A DNA stretch of 64,000 nt. Origin: Monosporascus cannonballus (taxonomy: Eukaryota > Ascomycota > Sordariomycetes > Xylariales). The translations under genes and the position numbers were made by a program. Below the pieces are notes generated by a model. That model was not told the origin of the DNA, did not search any database, and saw only the letters and a program-made list of their open reading frames with translations. The DNA is taken from positions 33,720 through 97,719 of the forward strand of contig QJNS01000267.1 in assembly GCA_004154925.1 (NCBI GenBank), read 5' to 3'. Numbering within the stretch: the stretch's first letter is position 1; each line of letters opens with the position of its first letter. Positions 1 through 14,100 of the stretch are shown here, piece by piece.

Positions 1-2824
1 TCGTTATTTAATTGATTTAATTTCGCTTTAATAATATTAACAATATGTTATATTTTTTTAATACTCGTTTATTTTTATATCTTATTGCTTTAGGTAATGT
101 AGTATTTATCGTATTTTTATAGCTATATTTGTTGTTATTATCCATTAAATATTAAGATTTTAATTTTTTATTTATTTGCTAATAAGATATAAAACGAACC
201 TTACTTACTTAATCCCACTATTAATCAAAATTCCGCACTGGCGATTTTATAACAATCTTAAAATCATATCGTAATTAACCGTTTAATATTATCCTTTAAT
301 AAAAATCTCGAAGTACTTAATTTCGCATATATTTTTCCGTTATTAAAAACGAATTCTTAATTTTCGGCATTCGTTATTATATAAGATTCCCACTTATATT
401 TCTATAACAATCTAAACTTATTAACTATATCCGGTATAATAAAATTTCCGCCTAAAGTTCCGTAATTTACTATTACGGTATCCCAATATATTCCGATTTA
501 TATACCTAAAGTAATAAAGTTATTAACGTTTTTTATTATCGCGTTTAAAGATTTTTTTAAGAATTCCTTTTAATTCCGCTGGATTTCGTTATTTTGTGGC
601 TTTTTTATAAATAACTCTTTTCTTTTAATTTTTATTCGAATGTATTAAACTTTACTTATATTCTTTTGTTTAATGCGTTACGCTGCTATATCTGTTATTA
701 ATACCGGCGTATTATTCCTTTAAATTATATTAATTATTTTTAATTTTCTTACAATTCTTATTTTTATCAAATAAATTGTTTTTTTATGTTTACGACTATA
801 TCTTATTATACGTCGTCCTAATTATCGTTCCAAAAAATCTTTTATAAATTAACGTATTTCTTTTTTAATGGCTTTTTTTTTCTAAAATTCCGCAGTAAAT
901 ACTAATTGAAAATAAAAATCTGTAATAATTTTCTAGCAGTATTTTTTTACCGTACGCTAAATTAACTCCTTTTTCATTTAATAATTATACCATCTATAAT
1001 AACAAAAAAGGTTTTCTTACCGGCATTACTTTTTTTCGGGCCAGCTTTTTACCTGAGCTAATTGCTGCACATTTCTTAAGGCTATAAATCGAATATATCG
1101 ATATTATTATTTATTATTTTTATTATTTCCGGTACGGTTTAGAAAATCGAATCCCTTATAATATATACGAGTAATTCGTTCGTAAATATATTATTTTCAT
1201 TTTTCGTAATCGGGATATTTTCTTCGTCGACAGTATATGGCGTATATCCTACCGTGTTAATTAGGGATTCCGGGACAAATTTCTTTTGTCCAATTCTGGT
1301 ATTTACGTTATTATTTTTGTAACGCTTCTTATTATGTTCGTAATATTTATTAAGCCAGCTTTTTGGCTTTTTTCATTTTTTGTCGGATTTCTTATCGTAA
1401 TAATCCTTATTAGACCTTTTGCTATAAACTTAATATATACTTAGCTTGGATTATGTTAATAACTTTGTTATTATTTTCTTAATTATTCCTAAATTATTTT
1501 TCCGATATAAAGAGCCAATTATTTTACCGTAACTTTTTAGGCTTCTTATATTAATAAGCCTTATATCCTATCTTATTACAATTAAAGCAGTTAATCTGGC
1601 TTTAATTTTATTTATAGATAACGTCGAATTCCATAAATCCTGGCGCTATTCCATAAGAAATAAAAAATATATTTCGTTTTTTCCCTTAATTAAATTTGTT
1701 TTATTTTAAACGTAAAGCATATTATCTCTTTTTTTCTTATTATTTTTTAAATTCCCGATTATTAATTTTAATTGCTTTTACAATATACCGGTTTAAGGTA
1801 ATAAATTATTTACTCCGAATAATTTTAGTTTTCGTATTATTTTTCAAGCTTTTATAAAATATATCGATAAAGGCGTCGGCTTTATTATCTTCTTATCCCA
1901 TTTTAACCGCAAAATTTTTAAAGGTTACGGCGTACTTAGATATAAATTCTTTTTGTCGAAATTATAAAAATTATTAAGCCGTAAATTATTTTTTATACGA
2001 ATTACCGAAATTATTACGTATTTTATTTTCGAAATTAATATAAAATAAAAAGAATTTATTAATAAAATCGTTTTTATCTGGCTTTTTTATTTTTAAAAAC
2101 TTTTTATAATAAGCTTAAACCAATTAACCCTATTTCTTATTAGGTATATTCTTATTGCTAAAATTATATCCGCTAGGTTATTAAGGTTTAGGAAATAAAA
2201 ATAAATTCGTACCTAAATTAAAAAAGTTTAAGGGTTATCTTTTCTATCGTAAACCTTTAGCTTTTTAGGTTTTATACAGGCGAAAAAAGTTTAGGTAAAT
2301 AACGTAACCCTAAGTTGTCGAATTCTTTTTTCCAGTTCTCGAATTCGAACCTAAAACTATTAAATAAGGGTTTCCTAAATATTTGTCGACATTTTAACAG
2401 TATTAAATATTGCTTAAAATTTAATGGTATTACTGAATAAAAATTTGCAACGTATAACGGCTAAGCGGTTTAATTAATTATTAAATCTTAATCGTACGGG
2501 TTTATATTAACAGGAATATCGTAGGAATTTAAGTAATGGATATAATAACGTATTACGTTTCGCAATACTAAAGGTGCTTTAAGTAACGACATATTATTAC
2601 AAATTAACGTTATTTAAATTATGGAAATAATAAGCGTATATATCCTTTTTTTTGGCTTCATTATTCGTAATTACGCCGTTAGTGGTAATTACGATTATTT
2701 GGGATCACCTTTGATCACTAATAATCACTAGTTTAGCAGTGATCACCATTACGTAACCCGGGAGGTGGCCCGTGTGCTTCCTGCCTGACCGTTTCTTGAG
2801 ACCGGAGCTTGTCGGGTCGTAACA
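1..2824 (-). mobile_element. Truncated RIP-degraded Ty3/gypsy retrotransposon (5' part)
   Basis: This AT-saturated stretch is collinear, at the level of recognisable sequence blocks, with about 28.8-31.65 kb, the 5' half of the complete gypsy copy described below. It ends in the same type of LTR at 2,453-2,824. Read on the minus strand, about 1,545-1,605 encodes a decayed gag zinc knuckle (pattern C-F-N-C-N-K-I-G-Y). The element therefore runs 5' to 3' leftwards and its pol 3' half lies outside the window. Stops occur throughout all frames. The changes are of the C to T / G to A kind expected of RIP, so no protein can be made. The family assignment rests on the better-preserved copy at 24,850-31,648. 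Confidence 0.75.
2453..2824 (-). repeat. LTR of the truncated gypsy copy
   Basis: It starts TATAACGG, the RIP form of TGTGACGG seen at 51,690, and ends GTCGGGTCGTAACA. Homologous LTRs lie at 24,850-25,220, 31,315-31,648, 51,690-~52,009 and 57,724-58,116. The outer part (about 2,690-2,824) is visibly less mutated than the rest and keeps CpA and TpG dinucleotides. It is followed by TGTTA, a candidate 5-bp target duplication whose partner lies outside the window. Confidence 0.8.
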
Positions 2825-4930
2825 TGTTATCCCTTTTTCATAAATACCCGTTTATATTTGTTAATACTTTTTTAGATTATTAATGTATTTCACTGTATAA
2901 TATTTCAAATTCATTATATTTGTGATTCTTGCCAGCATATGTATTTTCCCAATTAACGTAATTACTATGCAGTGTACTATACTCTTTTTTTAATAAGTCA
3001 TTAATCATACCGTATATTATACCGTATTATAATATATTTATATTATCCTTTTATATATCCTGCGACAATGTACAAATTTTTAAGTTAATAACATTTTATT
3101 TTCTAGTTTCATAGTCAATGCTAATTGAATATAAAAGTTCGTAATAACCTCTTTGTAATACTGTTTATAGAATGCTAAATTTAATGTTTTATAAATTAAT
3201 ATTTAGATTAATTATAAGAGTAAAAACCGTTTTAATCGGTGTTGACATTTGATGCTAATTTCATAACTATATTTATTAATTTTATTTTCGCCGATTTAAT
3301 TAAAAAGAAATAAACCTTATTTTATATATTCGTATAATATGTTAATAAATAGATCTTTTTTAATTATTAAATACTAGGTATTTCCATTGATTGAAATAAA
3401 CGGCGTACATTTTATCGTATTGATCTAGAGATCCAAAGTCTCCCTTTTTTTATTTCTTTCTAGCATTTTTTCAATTATTTTTTAAGGTTTCTTACTATTA
3501 TTAAAATAAATTTAAACCAGGTTGTTCTTTTCAAAAACCGTTCGCTTTTTTAATCTAGTTTTTAGTTTAATAAGCTATGTTTGTATTGATCGTAGAGTAT
3601 ATTAATATATTTCTTGTTTTTGTTAAGTAGGTTGTTATTCGGTTTAATAATTTCTTTATTCAGAATAAAGATATAGATATCATGCTGTGGAAATGTCTTA
3701 TAGGTATTTTGGTAATATTCTGTTTCACCAGAATTATAACACCTAATTTGGCTTTCATTTTTAAACTAAATCATTTCGAATTGTAGCGGTTCTAGCGCTG
3801 TATTATGTAAATTGATAAATACGACTCGTTATCTTCTCTAATTTCTCTAGTAACCTTTTTATTCTACGGTAAATTCTTTTTTCTTTGTAAACTTTATATA
3901 ATTTATTCTTAATTTTAATAACTTGAAACATATATTGATTTATTATATATATTCTAAGTAATTTAATAACTGCGTGTATTATCTTTGCTTATATTTTTCT
4001 TGAATATGTATTAAGTTAATTATTACAATTAGGTTTAATGCATCCTACTTCAGCTATATCATATATGAATATAACCGCGTATTTTAAAACTAAATCATTC
4101 TGTTAAATTTACAAGATTTACGGCCCAAAAATATATTTTCTACGAAGAATTTTATAATCTACGTTGAATTCATTTTTGAAGTTAGCATAATTGGAAACAA
4201 TGATTTTAATTATTTTTACGATCGACATTTTCTTTTTCTACGTAATTTCTTGTCACGAGTGTGAATTATTATAAAAAATCTCCTATAAAATTCTATAACG
4301 ACAGAAACTTAATCAAACATTGTATTTAAGTTTTGAAATTTGAAATAAATTTATACCTAAGTTAAAAAGCGATGAATATTGTTTTTTTGATTTTATAAAT
4401 ACACTTTTATAATGTAATATTTTAAAGCCGCTATTTTATATTACGACAATTCTTTCTTAAGTTGTAAATAACTAAGCATAATTTATAAAATCCTTAATTT
4501 TCGCTTATGATTAAAATATTGAAATACTTTCTGCATTACAAATTTAACAATACCATCACATAGAAATTTACAATATAAAACGGTTTTAAGGTTTATTTAA
4601 ATTTTAAATATTAATCTTACCAATTTGTCTTAATAAACATGCTATTAAATTTTAAACAATAAAAATAAATATTGTATATTTTTTAATTTCATAAATATTC
4701 TGAACAATAAATGATATTATAAATTAAATTTATTTAAATGGCGAATTTAACGACTATATTTCTTTATAAATATTTATTCGCTTATTCCTTGTAAGTTAAT
4801 GATTTCGCTTATAGACTTATTTCTAGTAAGTTAGTAATCTATTTCGCATTTTAACTCACTCTGTTTCTTAGTTATAGCCTACCCTGTGATAATATATAGC
4901 GCCCAATATTTTGACATATAAAATCCCAAA
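2825..4930 (-). mobile_element. Older fragment related to the same gypsy family
   Basis: The sequence near 3,111-3,200 resembles 890-970 of the neighbouring gypsy copy in the same orientation. About 4,572-4,930 resembles the family LTR: an AACGGTTTTAAGGTTT-like head, then a CTAGTAAGTTAGTAAT block shared with the LTR at 57,724-58,116. Divergence is greater than between the other copies. A reasonable reading is that the younger copy ending at 2,824 landed in or beside this older one. Boundaries are approximate and no coding frame is recoverable. Confidence 0.4.
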
Positions 4931-7900
4931 TTTACTTATAATATATTAATAAAAATAAAAATTAAAAAGTAATAATATTAAAATACTGATTAGAGCATAA
5001 ATAAACTGTATAAAAAGGTTTCAAAAATGAATTCTTTCTAATATAATCAAACGAATAAAACGAGATAAAGTTTAAAAAGGCTGTAAAAAAGAGAATAGAA
5101 TTCACATTAAAAATAAAATTATTATTAATTTCGAAAATCGAAATAATAAAAGGAAATAAACGTACTGTTAAATGTTTTAGAATGAAAGTAAAAGAAACAA
5201 TACGAGTAAGTTAAAAATCAATTGAAAACTTGCTCTTTTTCTCTAATAAAAAATAAGGAACTATTTATACAGCAATTACACGTTAACACCTTTGTATTTA
5301 TGGGGCGAAAATAATATATAGAATAATTAATGTCTTTTTAATAATACTTATATTTCTTTAGCCTTTACTATAACCTTTTTCTTTTGAGGCTTTTAATTTT
5401 AAAAGACTTTTCCGCAACTGTTTTATTATGTACTATAATTGATGACATATTTTTATTAAAAGATTGTAATTATTTGATAACGAATAAAAATATTTAATAA
5501 TAAATAATGAAATATAGTGGGTCAATCCTTTTTGAAATAAATAATATATTTAGGAAGATTTATAACAAAATAACTAAAGTACTGAAATTTCTCCCGATAG
5601 AAAATCCTTACCGCCTTTGGATATACCGTTTTTAACATATATAAATTCTTTTTTCTTTAATCTTAGCTTTTTCAATTAATATTTATACGTTCGCTAGTAT
5701 ATAATGTATTATTTATTCGTCACCAATGTTTTCTACATTCGTTATATGTCTTTATCTATTTCCTTTATTAATTAATATCAAAGTAAACTTTTATTCGTAT
5801 TTCGTTTTTACTTTGACTTTTTCGGTTTTCGATATAACCTTTTACGAATTTCTTTAAATTGTTTCCGAAATAAGCTTTTTTTAAAAAAAGTAAACGTATA
5901 TTTATAAAATTTCTTTAATAACTTTCCAATTTTTCGTTATCAATTTGCTTTAAGACCGATTGCAAAATTGTGTATTTCGGTTATATTATAATTATAGTTC
6001 GTATACTGGCTTATCGTTACGAAATTAATAAACCCTTCAAAATACCGATAAATAAATTATTTTCCGAAATAATAATATCGTTAGAATAAAAATAAATTTA
6101 CTACGTTATTATTGTTTGAAAATAATATGATCAATTCATAAAAATATGTTCCGAGTTTTTTCTATCCGTTAATATTCGATTTTGCGAAAACTTTTTAAAA
6201 CTTACTTAAATTAAAGTTATAAGCGAAAATAAAATTTAGGCTTTTAAAAAGAATCATACGTTATAAAAAAAGGAATTAATTCTTTCATTTCTTTATAAGT
6301 TTTTCCTAGTATAACTTATAAACCGAAAAAGCTTAAATTAATATTAAATTCAAATTTAATAATAATTTATTAAATATATCAAGAAACTACAAATACTTTT
6401 CGTTATTAGTTCGTAACGAATTGCATAATTAATTTCCTATTAGGTAAATATTAATTGTTTTGTAATCATCGCAGATATTTTCCAAGTCTGTTACTCGAAG
6501 TTTTTACCGGATAATAACATTATCGTTTTAAGTTTATAGGTTATTTCCTTATAGATTTTTTAAGAGGATATTAAATAGGTGAAGAATATCCATGCCATTT
6601 TTATGTACGTATTTAACGATTATTCTGTTATAATTCATAGTAACTTTATGTAAAAAGAAATGTTAAATATATTATTAATATCTTTATATAATATAATGCT
6701 TTAGCAGAAGGATTAATTGGAATATCAATATTAACGATGACATTTAGACCACTCTACGACAAGTAAATAATTTCTATTTCGAAATATCCGACGAAATATA
6801 AATATCTTATTAAAAATGAATATATTTAAAGGTCTGGCGGTATCGCTTCTAGTAAATAATACGTAATAAGTAAGTTTTTTTAATTTACAATTCTTTGAAT
6901 ATCTCGTATTTCTTTCAAAATTCTTTATTTCCTTTAATTCTTTCTACTTTTATGACGTTTTATAGGAGATAATAAATGCCTTTAAGAAGTTATTACGAGG
7001 CGTTTATATATTCAGTTTGAAAAACAAGTTTTCTTATTTTATCAGATATTATTTATTTATTACGATCTTTTCGGTACTCTAAAACTTGTTTTATTTCGTA
7101 ATATTTTTCTTCTCTTCTTAAAGTTATTTTTATTATATGAAACTTTCAATATTTATATATAAAGCGTTACATATTTTGTTACATACAAATAAAGGTCCTA
7201 TTTTATAAATTAATATCGAATTTATAACTTTTTTAATTTAAAAGAATTAAATGTATATATCGAAAAAACTTCTTTTTCAGTATTTATTAATCAATATATT
7301 TAATAAAAACCTTTACTTTTTACTTTTTTTAACTTGTTTTATAAGGCGGCTTTTATTAAAATATTTTATCCGTATTTTATTCTTTATAAATTTAGTTTTA
7401 TAACATTTTTTTCATTGTTATAACTATGTTTAGGTTATTTTAATAAAATCTTGAAATATTTTGTCATAAAATAGATGGTTTCTGGAATTCGTAATATATA
7501 TCCGCAAGATATTTCAGCGATTATCATTTTAATTATAAAATAATAATTGTTATTATATATAAATTATATTGTTAATACATATAACGCTTAGTATACTTAA
7601 TTTAACGTATACAATATTTGTAAGTAATCTTCTTAAAATTAGTTTCAACGTTTCGATTATTTATTTTTTTATTAACAAAAACGCTACATTCAATTTCGGT
7701 TTAATCGTATATAATTCGTAAAATTCTTTTGAAATATTATTAAGCAGTACGTAATTAGCGGTAAAACTTAGATTAATAAAAGAACTCTATTACTTAACAA
7801 TATGATAAAATAACAGTTGAATGAAATTATTATTAATAGATTTTGTTATTATTACCAAATAATAAATAAGTCTTGTTGTTGTAGTTGTTATGATATAAAT

Positions 7901-9332
7901 AACGTTACAATATTTTTCGATATACAGCTTTAAAACGAACGACAAATGCGTAACAGAATTTATATTAATTTCGTTAAATAAGCAATATAAAACCGATATT
8001 AAAAAGGAATTTTTATAAGATTAATAAAAGGCGACTTTAAATTTTTAATTTTCTGTTTTTATATTTTTCTAATAGTTCTTTCGAATTCTTCGTTCATACG
8101 GTTTAGTAAAATCGAAATTTCTTTATTAGAAAAAGATTATATTATTAATTTACGAGCCGTTTACGTAAATCCAAATTTTATCACGTATAAATTACGCTTT
8201 TATATCGTAATTAATTAATATATATATTTAATAACTCATAAACAGCTTCTTATTTTACATCTTTCAAAAGTTTGGTTTCGTAACCTCTACTTAAAATAAA
8301 TTTGTGTTTTTATTATAATTTACAATTAAATATAATATATTAGGTTTTTTGTATTAATAATATCGTTTCGACAATATCGTTTACGTTCTATTACTATAAA
8401 ATGATTAAAACGAATAATTCGTAATATATAATTATAATTTATATATCTTTTATTTTTTAAAATATTTTTAACCGCTTTATTTTCAGGCTTATATATATTT
8501 GCTTTTACCCAAATATTTACGGTTATATTAATAGAGCAATGAATATTTATAATATTAATAGTTAATTAAGATATATTGTTCTTGATAGTTTTTATTATTA
8601 ATTGAATATTATTTTTAAGGCTTTTTAAATATCGTTATTTACTAACAAATTAAACGCTTTTAATATATAATAAATTAGGTTATCTTTTGCTTATAATATT
8701 TATAAATGAATAAATCTTTTCTAATAGTAATTTTGGAAACATAAATATTATCAAATAACAATAAATTTTATAAATTTTTAATAAAATTATCTTAATAATA
8801 CTTTCGAGTATATATATTTCGATAGTAATAAATATCAATAAATTAAGATACTAAAATCATTTTTAAAATAAAAAGTGTTTGGAATATTTTAAACGTTATT
8901 TTTGACGAAAAAAATAATTATATAAAACATTTATCTTTTTCGCGAAATTGATCAGTTAACCGTATAAATAATTTTGATATATATTCACAAAGTATAGAAT
9001 TTTAAAACTGCAGATATATAAAACTTATATTTTTTTATATTCGTATAACACATTTACTTTCTTAGATTTTAGAATCGTTCGCGAATATATATTTTTTATA
9101 TTATTAAACTTTTTTTATATAGTAATATATCGTTATAAAAAAGTATATATAAGCTTTTCATCAAATTCCTTAAAATTAAATAAATACAGGTTTAAAATAT
9201 AATTAAGATATTAAAAAATGGAAACGGTACTATAAAATTTTTTAAAAACATATATTTCGTTTTAAAACTGGTTTTTATTTATCAATTCTTTTAATATATA
9301 TTCTACGGTACGCACCTTTTAAATTTAATTTT
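4931..9332. other. AT-rich RIP-saturated DNA, no recoverable gene
   Basis: About 4.4 kb of sequence dominated by TA, AA and TT steps, with surviving C and G mostly in CpG. All six frames are broken every few dozen codons. It is probably transposon-derived like its surroundings, but I could not assign it to a family. No tRNA, rRNA or intact gene is visible. Confidence 0.5.
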
Positions 9333-9380
9333 GTATAACGTACGAGACAAGCTTGCGGGACAGATAAGCTCGCGGGATAC
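9333..9380 (+). repeat. Left terminal inverted repeat of the pogo-like element
   Basis: Begins GTATAACGTACGAGACAAGC and contains the unmutated core GGGACAGATAAGCTCGC. Its reverse complement is at 11,136-11,183. The mismatches between the two arms over this stretch are almost all transitions, as expected if RIP separated two once identical arms. Confidence 0.85.
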
Positions 9381-11135
9381 CTTTTCCAATATTCCAATTA
9401 CCTAAAATTAATTATTTATTTTTTCACAACTATAATATGGAATAACTTACGAAAGTATTATAAATAAATTTAGCCGTTTAAGCTAAAAACAAGAACCCGA
9501 ACCTTAGTTATAAAAAGCTTAATTCTATTTATAACGTCTCGTATTTAACTATAAAAGCGCGATTTAACGGCAGATACGCCCGAGCCGATATTATCGTCTA
9601 TTTGCGAAAATTAATACCGATCGAAAAAAATCTATTATCGAGAAAATCCTTAACCTAAATGCGCAAACGTTTCCTATCCGATTTTAATACGTTAAAAATA
9701 TGGCAAATTTACTGCTTGCCTAATGCGTTACGATAAGCGTCGAAATTAAATAGGCGTCGAATTTTGTACGACGGCAAAAAAGATCTAGATATGTCTAAAT
9801 CGGAAAATCGATTATTAACGGACCTTATACGAAAATCCAGAAATATTTCGTAAATGGTTCGAACTTGTTCGGGTTATAATCGTAAAATACTGTATCGCAA
9901 AAAAGGATATCTATAACTTCGACGAACCGGATTTTTTAAAAAGACGTTTTATAGTATCGGGCATAGTAATTATAAGTATTGAAAAACGTAAAAATCCTAA
10001 ACAAACGCAATAAGGTAATCGGGAATGGGTTATAGTTTTATAAGTTATTAATTCGCTAAGTTGAGCTTTGTCGTCATTTATTATATTGGCGGGAAAAACC
10101 TATTTTATTTCCTGGTATTGCGATAATTTATTGTCAGCCGACTAGAAAAACAATATTAATCCTTATAGTTAAATAAAAACCGAATTAGGTTTAAAATAGA
10201 TTTAGTATTTTAACAAATATATACGGACGCGAATAAAAAAATGGAAACGTTTATGTATTTTCGACGGCCACGAAAATTACTATTCGATCGAATTCGAAAA
10301 ATATTACGCGAATAACGACATTATTGCTTTTTATATATTTGCGCATTCTTTCCATCGACTTTAACCTTTTAATGTATTTTATTCGCTTTATATCGAAAGT
10401 TTAATACAACGTTACTATATTCATATCGCGAAAAAAGATTTCCTCGCCGATTTTTACAACGCGTTCAAAGCTGTTATAACGTCCGATAATATCAAATCCG
10501 AATTTACAAAAGCTAAATTTGTTCCATTCGATCTTAATAAGGTTTTTTCCGAATTGGACGTTTCTGCGATTATACCTATACCAACGGTCTCGCCGTTTAC
10601 CTCCGCTAATTTTATTTCCCTACCCTGAAAGTCCTTAAAAATATCTATAAACTAACGAAATAACGACGTTACTTGCAAAAACGGATTAGAAATTATCAAA
10701 GTAACTCGTTAACAAAAATAGTAAATTTAGTTACTCCTTTAACGAAAAGTAACTTGTTATTTTTGTACGAAATTACTTTTTTTCGAGAAAAATAGCTCAA
10801 TTACGCGAAACGAACCATATCTTAAATAAATATTGGAAAACGAAGAACAAACATTTTTAAGAAAGAGAAATACTTATTATACAGAAGAGATAAGTTCTTT
10901 TGGCCCAAAAGGAAAAATGTGATGAAAAATACAGCTAATTGTAATTAAAGGTAGTCGTTATAAAAGGGTTAAAACGAAAAAACGAAAATATGGCGTTTGC
11001 GGTAAGCCCGGATATAATGCGTGTACTTATAAAAAAGCTGTACATACGTTTAGCGATAAAGAATCCGATTAATTTGAATTAATTTATTGCATTATAATTG
11101 ATTAATTTGAATTGTTTGTTATAAGGTGCCAAAAA

Positions 11136-11183
11136 GTGTCCTGCGAGCTTATCTGTCCCGCGAACCTGTCTAATACGTTATAC
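11136..11183 (-). repeat. Right terminal inverted repeat of the pogo-like element
   Basis: Reverse complement begins GTATAACGTATTAGACAGG and shares the core GGGACAGATAAGCTCGC with the left arm at 9,333-9,380. These ends stand out as islands of normal base composition against the ruined interior. Confidence 0.85.
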
Positions 11184-14100
11184 GTAAATAATTATTAAGC
11201 AAGATAAAATTTGTTATTATAAAGATGATAATTTATGGCTTTTGCAAATTATCCAATTTAACTTTTTATAACCGATTTAAAAACGCAACATATTTCTAGC
11301 TTCAAGACATATAATATAAAGATTTTAATTAAGTTATTATTATATCGAATATATTCTTTTAGGTAATTTTAAAAAGGTTTTAAAAAATTTAAGTCTTTTT
11401 TTAAAAATAAATATACAGGATTTATAAAAGTCTTTTTCAATCGAATAAATCTATTATATGTTTATATAATAATCAGGGTGGTAATTTAATCATTATCTTT
11501 TTGAAAAGTATATCGAGATAATTTTATAATATATTTTTCGTATTATTTTTCATTTTGTCGGTGTACGTCTTTTATGATATTTATGTAATAATATATATAC
11601 CATAATTATTACGGTTGAAATAAATGTATTATTTCGTATTATTATTGTTAAAGTAACAAGTTTAATATTTTTACGTTTTAATACAGAGCTTTATTTAGAA
11701 AATACATAATTAATAACCGCATTGAACTTTCGAAATCATGGATATATTGTTATATGATTCAGTGTTTTTTATTTTTGAAATAACGATATAAAGCAATTTT
11801 AATTCCGCAATATTAGACGAATATATAATTTAAGTTTATAACGTAATTTATCCGTATGTCGTAATAAAAATGTTTTTAAAAAATGTTTAATTTTAGTCTA
11901 TATTTTAATTAATGTAATTACTCGTTGCTTTAAATATTTTGTGTTATATCGTATTATAATTTGTGTATATATTTATGTTATTATAAAACTATATTTATTA
12001 ATATTTGTTAGGTAATTTTAAAAAAATATATACGTACCGAAAAACGTTTTTTATTGACGCAAATTATATATAAGGTTTACATTAACATTTATTAAAAGTT
12101 TTTTTGCTTAATTCGTTTAGAAATAACCTTTTTTTATTACAACCGAAAAACGTCGTATAGGAGTAATAGCTACATATGGAGGTTTTTAACATAATAACCG
12201 TAAATATATTTTCCAGTTATATCTATTATATTTCAATATTTTTTCAAATTATTGAAATATAGAATAACTCATGTTTTTAACTTTAAAATAGATTTCTTAT
12301 ATTACCTTTAACGGTTGTTTATAGAGTATAATCATATTTGTTATACGATTCGAATTTTGTAACGAATGTAAGATTTGATTTCATTATGAGGTTTTAAAAA
12401 TATATCGGTTTAATTATAATGTAATAAAGTTTTTTAAAATGAAAACTGGAAATAATAATTTTATATTTAAACATCGTTTATAAATTATTTTTAAATTTTA
12501 TATAAAATAGTTACGCGTAAAAAATTATTTACGTAAAAGCTTAGCCCCATAGTAAAACGATATATCGAAAAATCATCTCGCTTTCTTATAAAAATACAAT
12601 AAATATTGATGTATATTATTATTAAAAAATATCGATGATTTTATCCAGTTTTTGATATATTTTATTAAGTTTTATATCGGCAAATACAAATCGTCGTAAC
12701 GTATTTCCGCAACCATTTTTGAAAATTATTTTTCACATTAGCTAATTTATAAAACCAACGTAATGAAAATGTCATATTTTAATTTTCGCGATTTGAGTGT
12801 TTTCAAATAATATCTAATAAACGTCTATAACTAAATTAAATATAACGTACATTAATGGATAACATATTTCGCAAAACTATAACGAAAGCCTTTAATTATC
12901 GAAAATAATATCCAGTTACGTTCTAAAATCCTTTTAATTTAAGCAAGTTTTATCTTAATACTTCACATTAAATAAAGTTTAAACAATTTATTTCCTCTTT
13001 TATTTGTTGTTAAATTTTAATACGTCTGCCGATAAATAATTTAAATCTTTTAGTATTCGAGTTTATCAGGTATATAATACAGAGAAATTATAATTTCCGA
13101 ATCATATATAATAAAGCTATTATTAACTGTTACAAAACTTAACCTCGAAAAAATAAATAAAGAATTTGTTATATCGTCGTTAAAAACGAGTAACTTCATA
13201 TATAATTATTAAGCCTTACTGTTTTACTGCAAACGTTATTATTTTTTTCGTAAAGATCTTCTATAAATATTGATATTTCTTTAAATAACTATTTTCCTAT
13301 TCGTTAAGCTATTACCGAGACCCAAATAAGGTAAACTTAGATTCCAAAGTTTAAGTAAACATAATAATCGAGATAACCGATTTTTCGTCGTTCGGGATTA
13401 TAATGATATTACTTACTTCTTACAGTTTAATCGAAATAAAAAAAAATCAATTTACGAAATATTTTAAAATCAAAATTAAACGAACAATTTGAGTATATTA
13501 AAACTTTATTTAAAATTTGCCTTGGTTTTACTTAAAAAAATAAGCAATTATTAATAAAATATTCACCTCGTAATAAGGTTATAGTTATTGCATAGAAATA
13601 ATTTATAAAATGCTTAGCGTCTTCTTAATAATGCTTGCACTTCTTTAGGCTCTAACAGATAATATATGTAAATATTATTATTTTTAATATAAACCTAAAT
13701 ATTATATATAATTAATTATTTCTAAGCTTATAAACACCTCATATTTGAAGACAAACATATAGTTATTAACTAAAAAAATGATTTAAAAATATATACTATT
13801 ATATCTAAGAACCTTTGATTTTAAATAATGATATATTTATTAAATATTTATATGGTCAATATAGATATAGACGAAAAATCGAAATTAATATTATGGCCGC
13901 ATTACGTCATTACGTTCCCAGAGCAAAAGATCTGCGAAATGATGGCAATCGTAGCAAGTATTCTAATGCTTACAGTAGTATAAGCGCTCGCGTCATCGCT
14001 ACGTTGCTTGGACCGTAACGTATAATATATATAATATTAAATTTTAAATATTTTTCAACATACGAAAGATTAATATATATTTTAATAATTACGATTCAAA

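Larger units (their letters stand above)
9333..11183 (+). mobile_element. RIP-degraded Fot1/pogo-like (Tc1/mariner superfamily) DNA transposon
   Basis: About 1.85 kb bounded by near-identical terminal inverted repeats of roughly 48 bp. Between them the plus strand carries the wreck of one long transposase frame, about 9.5-11.0 kb. Recognisable DDE-transposase landmarks, interrupted by stops, are a GREWVIVL block followed by INSL and FIILAGK (about 10,018-10,105), then an IFDGHE block (about 10,255-10,275) where the second catalytic aspartate of pogo-like enzymes sits, and then a degraded LPPHSSHRLQPLD-like block (about 10,340-10,375). These are typical of fungal Fot1/pogo elements. Flanking target duplication is unclear. 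No functional protein can be made. Confidence 0.8.
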
